Below, in pieces: positions 1 to 5,375 of a DNA stretch of 11,669 nucleotides (its first letter is position 1; each line of letters begins with the position of its first letter). The translations under genes were made by a program, and so were the position numbers. The notes under the pieces are model-generated. The model searched no databases. It saw only the letters and a list, made by a program, of their open reading frames with translations, and was not told the origin of the DNA. This stretch comes from an uncultured Paenibacillaceae bacterium (GTDB taxonomy: Bacteria > Bacillota > Bacilli > Paenibacillales > CALAME01): positions 1 through 11,669 of the forward strand of contig CALKAN010000247.1 in the NCBI GenBank assembly GCA_937983035.1, in the 5' to 3' direction.

Positions 1-2
1 AT

Positions 3-2186
3 CAGCCGGGATTAGCGTGTTACGGTCCCGGGAGCAACGGATGGGGGGTGCAAACGAATCAGAAAGCGTTAGCGGCATTCGCCATGGCGCAGGCAGCGGA
101 ATCTTTCGATCCTTTAGCAACAGGGATGACGCGCGAAGAAGCGAGGGAGCTGGCGCTCGCCATGCTGAGGTTTTCTATGCGAAGCCATCTCGTCGGAGAT
201 TACCGCTGCACGGACGGCACGAAATGGGGAAACACTTGGATCAGCGTTCTCGGGATCGAGCGAATGATGCATGGCATCGAAGCATTGTCCCCTTATATGA
301 CTGAACAAGACCATGCATTGCTGAAACAGGTGCTGATTTCGGAGAGTGACTTTTTGTTAAATGAGTATGAAATCGTGGCCGATGTGGATGCGAGGACGGG
401 AAAAAATAAGCCGGAGAGCAACTTATGGAACGGGGCCCTGCTGCATCGCACGGCATTGATGTACCCGGATGCGCCGAATGCGGAAGGATATCGCGAAAAA
501 GGTTCGCAGTTTTTGATGAATGCGATTTCCACATTAGCGGATTTGAACGATGAGCAAACGGTTTACGACGGGAAAAAATTGAAAGATCAGCTCGTCGGCG
601 CCAATTTTTTTGACAGTTTTGCTTTGCATCATCACGGATATTTGAATGTCGGTTATATGGTCATATGTTTATCCAATGCGGCCATGCTTCACTTTATGTA
701 CCGCCAAAAAGGGGAGAAAGCGCCCGAAGCGCTGTATCATCACTTCAAGGAATTGTGGCAGCTCGTCAAAGGGATGACGTTCGCAGACGGCAGACTGATG
801 CGCATCGGCGGCGACACTCGCGTGCGCTACACGTACTGCCAAGAATATTTGGTGCCGTCATGGCTGATGGCCCGGGATTTGTACGGAGATGATGAAGAGC
901 TCAGCGCCATGGAAGCGGGTTGGCTGAAACAGGTGGAGCAAGAGATGAACTGGAACGGCGACGGTTCGTTTTTGTCTGATCGGCTGCAAGGATTGGCGAA
1001 TCGCTCTCCGCTGTATTACACCCGGCTGGAATCGGATCGGGCAGTATGTTTGTCAATGGGGATGGCATGGAGCGAATTGGCACGGCAAAGAAGCGTGCCG
1101 CAAGAAGGAAAGACTGAGCGTTCCCAAGCGCATGAGCCGGTGCACGCATGGCATGATGAGTTTCACGGTGCTTATTTCCATCGCAGCCGCACGCGCGCTG
1201 CATCCTGGGTATGGGAAGCTGCGGTCCAGCCGCAAGGTTTGTGCCTGCCGCCCGATGCAAGCGACATGGCGGAATGGAGCGAAAATATGGCCGGCACCAT
1301 CCGCGGACTCGGACGAGTCAGCGGACAGCGCAAAGGAGCGAACGGCGGGGCGGTATTTGCAGGAGGCTTTATTACATGGGGAGAGACGATCGCTTATACG
1401 ATGATGAATTTGGCAGAAAGCGACGCAGATGAAGACATCGCCCGCAGCCAATTTGTCGTCGCTGCGCTGCCGGACGATACCCATATGGTCATCTTGCAAT
1501 ACATGAAAGCGCTGGACCGCAGAAGCTATATCCAACAGCTGCAAGGACTGCATTTGAACATGCCGAATGATCTGTTTAACGGCAATGAAAGAACTTATTA
1601 CAGCGAACATGGCGCGCACGTATTTGCAGGGGTTGGAAGCCCGAGAGAAACGGTTCGATTAGGCTCGAAATGGGTGAATGTGGACGATCGCATCGGTGTG
1701 GTGAACGCATACGGCGCGGATGAAATATTCATCCATCGTCCGGGTCAGCGAAACATCGGCTTAAAGCCTTCTGTGAAAAATGGGGAAGGAGAAGACTCGT
1801 TGTATGCGGATCAAATTTGCGGACCGTTTGCGGAAGGCGTGCGGTCGATCGATGCGAATGAAGTGCTCTTGGATACGGGCTACCTGATTCAATCAGAGCA
1901 GAAGCGCGCGCAGACGAAAGCTTATGCAGACAGAAAAGATCTGCTGAAAAAGCTGCTGCTGCCAAATCCGGAAGTTCGCGCCGTGCAAGTGAAAGGAACA
2001 GACGGGGACGTATATGTGCTTCTAGCGAATTTCGGCGCTGAGCCGGTTTCGATTCCTGTTCCTGTTCAAAGAAAGGAGCGGCCGATCGATGTTGCTGCAG
2101 GGCAGCCGGCTGTCAAGCGGGGAGAAGATTGGCTTGCGGAAATCGGCCCAGGCGAAGGAAAGCTGTTACGCATCAGCACGGAATGA
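3..2186 (+). CDS. Polysaccharide-lyase-like / heparinase-like protein, 5' end outside window
   Basis: Probably degrades or binds an acidic polysaccharide; the substrate is unknown. The visible 727 codons read like an alpha/alpha-toroid domain (to about base 1100) followed by a beta-sandwich. Toroid landmarks are a KPESNLWNGALLHR segment near 408-449, an HHHGYLNVGYM segment near 627-659 (His and Tyr are typical lyase catalytic residues) and GGDTRVRYTYCQEY near 807-851. The second half has WVNVDDRIG near 1671-1697, a pattern I associate with the beta-sandwich of PL8-type and related lyases. The frame is open from base 3, and the residues before the GTG at 48 (CYGPGSNGWG) read as protein, so that GTG is not taken as the start. 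Any signal peptide lies outside the window, so location is unknown. It ends TGA at 2184-2186, 193 bp before the GNAT gene. Exact PL family is uncertain; a non-catalytic or hydrolase role is possible. Confidence 0.75.
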   Translation, partial: QPGLACYGPGSNGWGVQTNQKALAAFAMAQAAESFDPLATGMTREEARELALAMLRFSMRSHLVGDYRCTDGTKWGNTWISVLGIERMMHGIEALSPYMTEQDHALLKQVLISESDFLLNEYEIVADVDARTGKNKPESNLWNGALLHRTALMYPDAPNAEGYREKGSQFLMNAISTLADLNDEQTVYDGKKLKDQLVGANFFDSFALHHHGYLNVGYMVICLSNAAMLHFMYRQKGEKAPEALYHHFKELWQLVKGMTFADGRLMRIGGDTRVRYTYCQEYLVPSWLMARDLYGDDEELSAMEAGWLKQVEQEMNWNGDGSFLSDRLQGLANRSPLYYTRLESDRAVCLSMGMAWSELARQRSVPQEGKTERSQAHEPVHAWHDEFHGAYFHRSRTRAASWVWEAAVQPQGLCLPPDASDMAEWSENMAGTIRGLGRVSGQRKGANGGAVFAGGFITWGETIAYTMMNLAESDADEDIARSQFVVAALPDDTHMVILQYMKALDRRSYIQQLQGLHLNMPNDLFNGNERTYYSEHGAHVFAGVGSPRETVRLGSKWVNVDDRIGVVNAYGADEIFIHRPGQRNIGLKPSVKNGEGEDSLYADQICGPFAEGVRSIDANEVLLDTGYLIQSEQKRAQTKAYADRKDLLKKLLLPNPEVRAVQVKGTDGDVYVLLANFGAEPVSIPVPVQRKERPIDVAAGQPAVKRGEDWLAEIGPGEGKLLRISTE

Positions 2187-2363
2187 GGGGGAGCGAGGGC
2201 AGCGTTCAACGAATTTCCATCGCGGACTGCACGAGCGGACTATACAATGAAGGCCGGACATGGTAACATGGATTTCAATAATGCGCATTATGAAGCGCTT
2301 GGAAAATGCATCATCAACATGCATGGACGTTATCATTTTATTTTTCGAATGGTTTGACATCAT

Positions 2364-2369
2364 AGGAGG
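2364..2369 (+). promoter_or_regulatory. Ribosome binding site deciding the GNAT start
   Basis: AGGAGG lies 10 bases before the ATG at 2380. The same frame is open further upstream to 2260, but that extension has no comparable site and does not resemble the GNAT fold, so 2380 is chosen. Confidence 0.75.
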
Positions 2370-2379
2370 CGTAAGTGAC

Positions 2380-2877
2380 ATGGCAGACTATTTAGTAAAA
2401 TTGTATGATCTACCAGAACTTCATCCCGTCCTGGAATCGATGGAAAAACAAGGCGTTACGATTCGGAGAGCGCTGACGCCGGAAAAGCATCTCGTCACCC
2501 AATGGGTGAAAGAACATTTCAGCGACCATTGGGCCAGCGAATGCGAAGCGGGTTTGGCGCGGCATCCGGTATCATGCATCATCGCAACAGTTTCTGAAAA
2601 GCAAGAAGATGGCAAAGAAAAATCCAAAATGGTCGGCTTTGCTTGTTATGATGCGACGATGAAAGGATTTTTCGGACCGACCGGCGTGGATCCGGAAATG
2701 AGGGGCAAAGGCATCGGCAAAGCGCTGCTGCTCGCCTGCATGCATGCGCTGCGTGAAGAAGGGTACGGTTATGGGATTATCGGCGGCGCCGGCCCTGTGG
2801 AATTTTATAAGAAAACTGTTGGAGCGATCGAAATTCCAGGTTCTTCTCCCGGCATTTACAAAGGGATGATGCGGTAA
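2380..2877 (+). CDS. GNAT family N-acetyltransferase
   Basis: A 165-residue acetyltransferase predicted to move an acetyl group from acetyl-CoA to an amine in the cytoplasm; the substrate is unknown. The acetyl-CoA binding signature (R/Q-x-x-G-x-G/A) is visible as RGKGIGKALL at residues 108-117, preceded by the beta-4 strand GFFGPTGVDPEMRG (96-109). The C-terminal part carries GPVEFYKKTVGA (138-149) and a PGIY near 157-160, typical of the terminal strands in one GNAT subgroup. Length is normal for a single-domain GNAT. It follows the lyase-like gene on the same strand after 193 bp and is closed by a strong hairpin. I found no good promoter in the gap, so readthrough from the upstream gene is possible. 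The fold assignment is firm; a role in modifying amino sugars would be a guess from context only. Confidence 0.85.
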   Translation: MADYLVKLYDLPELHPVLESMEKQGVTIRRALTPEKHLVTQWVKEHFSDHWASECEAGLARHPVSCIIATVSEKQEDGKEKSKMVGFACYDATMKGFFGPTGVDPEMRGKGIGKALLLACMHALREEGYGYGIIGGAGPVEFYKKTVGAIEIPGSSPGIYKGMMR

Positions 2878-2895
2878 GCTCAGCCGCTCTATCGT

Positions 2896-2936
2896 AAACG
2901 AAAAGAAAGTGCATCGCGCACTTTCTTTTCGTTTTA
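2896..2936. terminator. Bidirectional intrinsic terminator
   Basis: A perfect 17-bp inverted repeat (2896-2912 with 2918-2934) has a 5-base loop. The outer arms are A-rich on one side and T-rich on the other, so a T tract follows the stem when read in either direction. It sits between the GNAT gene (+, ends 2877) and the penicillin-binding protein gene (-, ends 3007) and can serve both. Confidence 0.85.
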
Positions 2937-3006
2937 TGCAGGAGGATTTGGCGTCGAGGAGCGCTGCAGACATGGTGCAGCGTCATTGCTTCGCTTGAAC
3001 ATATTC

Positions 3007-5037
3007 TCATTCATCGCGCTGCTCATCGAATCCGATATGTGTTGCATAGGACTCAAAAATTTTAGCAGCGATCGGTCCAGCTCCCCAAGCTCCGAATCCG
3101 CCTTTAGGAATGACGACGGCAACAGCAAGCTTCGGATTTTCAACGGGGGCAAAGGCGATGAACACAGCATTGTCCACCGTTTGTCCGCCATATACTTGCT
3201 GAGTGGATGTTCCGGTTTTGGAAGCGACTGTGAACGGATATTCCGACGGCGCCTTGCCGGTCGCCATCTGAATCGGCGTCACGTCTTTCAGCCATACTTG
3301 CGCCATCGCATCATGCACGAAATCCCACCATGCTTCATTTTTCAGTTCCACCTCATTTAATATTTCAGGTTCAAACCGTTTGACAAGGTCTCCTTTATAA
3401 TCTTGGATTTCCTTGACGAACTGCGGACGCATTCTTTTTCCTTTTGAGGCGATGGTCGCGGCAAACTGCGCTAATTGCAATGCCGTATATTTGCCCATTT
3501 GTCCCCAAGCAGCAAATACAAGCGCAGACTGGGCGCTTCCTGCCGCTTCTAATTGGTAGTAATCTTTCAATCCTCGGATTTCTCCCGGCAATCCGCTCCC
3601 GGTTGAAACGCCTAATCCAAACTGTTCCATGTATGCATCCCATATATCCAGTCCTTTTGTTCCGTGCTTTAAGTAAAGCGCGTTTCCGATTTGCGAAGCC
3701 ATGAATGTATTCGAAGATCTGACCAGCGCACTGAACGGAGTGACGGGGCCGTAAGCTAAGCCGTCTGAGTTGCTGATGCTTGAACCGTCGCGGCCGAATT
3801 GAAAGACGCCGGTATCTTGATAAACGGTATTCGTCGTAAACAATCCTTCATTCAGTCCGACCAATATGCTTAACGGTTTGATCGTCGAACCGAGATAAAC
3901 GAGGGATGAAGGATGCTTGGCTCTTTCCTCATACGTTTCATAATGAGGGAACGATTCGCTGATCGTTCCATTTTTAAACCGAGATTGATACAGTGCATAG
4001 TTTTCCGGAGTGATCGAGCCGTCCCGCCATATGTTGGGGTCATATTTCGGATAGCTGCTCATGGCCACGACATTTCCCGTATCTACTTCCATCGCGACTG
4101 CGAAGCCGGTCGTCGCTTCAGGCCCGCCGTAACGAATAAAGAGCGGCTCTTCTCTCATATATTGCAAATGCTCTTCAATCGCCCGATCCATGTCCAGCTG
4201 CACGTTTCGATTAATGGTCAAAATCAGATTATGTCCTTTTACCGGCGGAACGATTTGCGCGTCTCCCGTAATTTCGCCCGCAGCATTCCTCGGGTACGTT
4301 TTCCTTCCGTTCTGTCCTCGCAGCACTTCTTGGTACATAAATTCGAGTCCGTCAAATCCTACATTTTCATGATTTAACGCTTGGGAGGCGATATGAGGCT
4401 GCTTATAATAATCCAAATATCCGCTTTGATTCACCGCGGTGTCAAAACGACGCAAGTAGCCGACGAGCTGCACGGCAATGCCTTCGGGATCATAATTGCG
4501 GATGCTTTCTTCAACGACTTCGATGCCGGAGTATTTGTCGCGGTTTTCCATGAAATAAGCGACTTCCTTGTCCGATAAATCGAGCTTAATGCGCCGCGGC
4601 ACCGATCTTGGATTTCGGATGTAGTTCAAATCCATGCGCCGGATAATCTCTTCCTTCGTCAAGGCAGGGGAGTCCGGCTTTCCGAGTTGACGGAAAAGTT
4701 GTTCCAGCTCTTCCGCCAGTGCAGCGGCGGATTCGGCAGTGGTGCCCGGTTCAAAGCGGAAATAAAGCGACTGAGTGGCGGTGGAGTAGGCAATGGCATG
4801 GCCGTTCGCGTCATAAATATTGCCGCGAATAGGCGGGATCGGCACCGTTGTTGTGCTTAGATTGACTTTTTTCGCTGCCAGTGATTCGCTTTCTACGAAT
4901 TGCAGAAAAGACAACCGCACAATTAAGATGGAAAACAGCAAAAATACAGCGAAGAAAAATATATTTAAGCGAAGGGCGAACTGCCGACGCCGTGATCTGA
5001 TTTTTTTCCGTTCTTTTTCTACGTGGATCAATTCCAT
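3007..5037 (-). CDS. Class B penicillin-binding protein (PbpA/PbpH-like transpeptidase)
   Basis: A 676-residue membrane-anchored D,D-transpeptidase that cross-links peptidoglycan outside the cell. A basic N-terminus (KERKKIRSRRR) is followed by one transmembrane segment at about 22-45, then the dimerisation domain with the PIRGNIYDANG box (67-78), then the catalytic domain. All three active-site motifs are present: STIK (S384 nucleophile, K387), SSN (441-443) and KTG (607-609). The N-terminal pattern RLNIFFFAVF resembles Bacillus PbpA/PbpH, involved in cylindrical wall growth, more than FtsI; this is from memory of the family. The start at 5037 is chosen because GGGGGAGGG lies about 9 bases upstream. 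The frame is open up to 5178, but those residues look non-coding and overlap the divergent control region. It is not accompanied by other wall or shape genes here. Confidence 0.93.
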   Translation of the reverse strand: MELIHVEKERKKIRSRRRQFALRLNIFFFAVFLLFSILIVRLSFLQFVESESLAAKKVNLSTTTVPIPPIRGNIYDANGHAIAYSTATQSLYFRFEPGTTAESAAALAEELEQLFRQLGKPDSPALTKEEIIRRMDLNYIRNPRSVPRRIKLDLSDKEVAYFMENRDKYSGIEVVEESIRNYDPEGIAVQLVGYLRRFDTAVNQSGYLDYYKQPHIASQALNHENVGFDGLEFMYQEVLRGQNGRKTYPRNAAGEITGDAQIVPPVKGHNLILTINRNVQLDMDRAIEEHLQYMREEPLFIRYGGPEATTGFAVAMEVDTGNVVAMSSYPKYDPNIWRDGSITPENYALYQSRFKNGTISESFPHYETYEERAKHPSSLVYLGSTIKPLSILVGLNEGLFTTNTVYQDTGVFQFGRDGSSISNSDGLAYGPVTPFSALVRSSNTFMASQIGNALYLKHGTKGLDIWDAYMEQFGLGVSTGSGLPGEIRGLKDYYQLEAAGSAQSALVFAAWGQMGKYTALQLAQFAATIASKGKRMRPQFVKEIQDYKGDLVKRFEPEILNEVELKNEAWWDFVHDAMAQVWLKDVTPIQMATGKAPSEYPFTVASKTGTSTQQVYGGQTVDNAVFIAFAPVENPKLAVAVVIPKGGFGAWGAGPIAAKIFESYATHIGFDEQRDE

Positions 5038-5077
5038 GACAAACGACCCTCCCCCGAAAGTAAAATTAGGACTATAT

Positions 5078-5083
5078 AATATA
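5078..5083 (-). promoter_or_regulatory. Weak candidate -10 for the penicillin-binding protein gene
   Basis: TATATT on the - strand within an AT-rich run (5073-5085). With a 17-base spacer the -35 position reads CATTTT, which is poor. The predicted leader would be about 35 bases. Offered only as the best candidate. Confidence 0.3.
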
Positions 5084-5185
5084 TAGACGCAAGAAAGAGG
5101 AAAATGTTGGATAAATTGAAACGGTTTTGGATGAAAATTTTCTTTGAAAATTCGAGCCAAGCAGCCTTGTTTCGACAACTGTAAT

Positions 5186-5199
5186 TGACAACGTTTTCA
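5186..5199 (+). promoter_or_regulatory. cre-like (CcpA / LacI-family) operator
   Basis: TGACAACGTTTTCA matches the cre consensus TGWAARCGYTWNCW at 13 of 14 positions. It lies immediately upstream of the extended -10 at 5212 and overlaps the TTGACA at 5185-5190. Binding there would be expected to repress the beta-helix gene, by CcpA under glucose or by another LacI-family regulator with a similar site. Confidence 0.55.
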
Positions 5200-5208
5200 T
5201 TTATTATT

Positions 5209-5217
5209 TGTTATAAT
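5209..5217 (+). promoter_or_regulatory. Extended -10 promoter for the beta-helix gene
   Basis: TGtTATAAT is a perfect extended -10 (TG at 5209-5210, TATAAT at 5212-5217). A perfect TTGACA lies at 5185-5190, but the 21-base spacer is too long for a standard sigma-A pair, so recognition probably depends on the extended -10. The expected start of transcription is near 5224, giving a leader of about 150 bases. Confidence 0.6.
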
Positions 5218-5327
5218 GGAATCGAGCTTGTCCAATTTTTAGCAAATGCATTTATTCATGCAGACTGAATAGTTTGGGCTTGCTTGGGGGTGATCGTTCA
5301 ACTGTATACGTAAAAGGGACTGTGTTC

Positions 5328-5375
5328 ATGAAGCCGGGAGCAAACATGATGCAAATGATGAAGGAGGCATGGTGA
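5328..5375 (+). CDS. Possible 15-residue leader peptide coupled to the beta-helix gene
   Basis: The reading is MKPGANMMQMMKEAW. A plausible ribosome binding site (AAAAGGGA, 5312-5319) lies 8 bases before the ATG, and the TGA stop (5373-5375) shares one base with the ATG of the next gene (5375). This arrangement would allow translational coupling. It resembles no leader peptide I know and could be chance in a purine-rich stretch that also contains the downstream ribosome binding site. Confidence 0.25.
   Translation: MKPGANMMQMMKEAW
5361..5367 (+). promoter_or_regulatory. Ribosome binding site deciding the beta-helix start
   Basis: AAGGAGG is 7 bases before ATG 5375 and only 1 base before ATG 5369, so the downstream ATG is favoured. 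Confidence 0.75.

Larger units (their letters stand above)
5038..5374. other. Divergent intergenic region between pbp and the beta-helix gene
   Basis: This 337-bp region separates two divergent genes. For the + gene it holds a cre-like operator, an extended -10 promoter and a leader of about 150 bases with a possible short peptide. For the - gene it holds AT-rich -10-like sequence at 5073-5085 (TATATT on the - strand at 5078-5083), about 40 bases before the start, without a good -35. A second near-symmetrical AAACGGTTT element lies at 5119-5127. In the leader, two small overlapping hairpins could form: 5247-5251 with 5258-5262, or 5253-5258 with 5266-5271. Confidence 0.6.

Noticed and set aside
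48..50. GTG as start of the first gene
   Set aside because: The frame continues upstream to the window edge with protein-like residues, and there is no ribosome binding site at a proper distance.
17..304. Short open frame on the + strand at the left edge
   Set aside because: It overlaps the lyase-like gene in another frame and its Arg-rich composition is typical of a shadow frame.
1053..1619. 188-codon open frame on the - strand
   Set aside because: It lies wholly opposite the lyase-like gene, resembles no family, and has no ribosome binding site.
2187..2379. Promoter for the GNAT gene
   Set aside because: TTGGAA (2299) and TATCAT (2331) are 26 bases apart and no other pair fits, so none is annotated.
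3913..4377. 154-codon open frame on the + strand
   Set aside because: It is antisense to the catalytic part of the penicillin-binding protein gene, which has all its motifs in the other frame.
5038..5178. N-terminal extension of the penicillin-binding protein
   Set aside because: The extra 47 residues are not family-like, precede a good ribosome binding site, and overlap the divergent control region.
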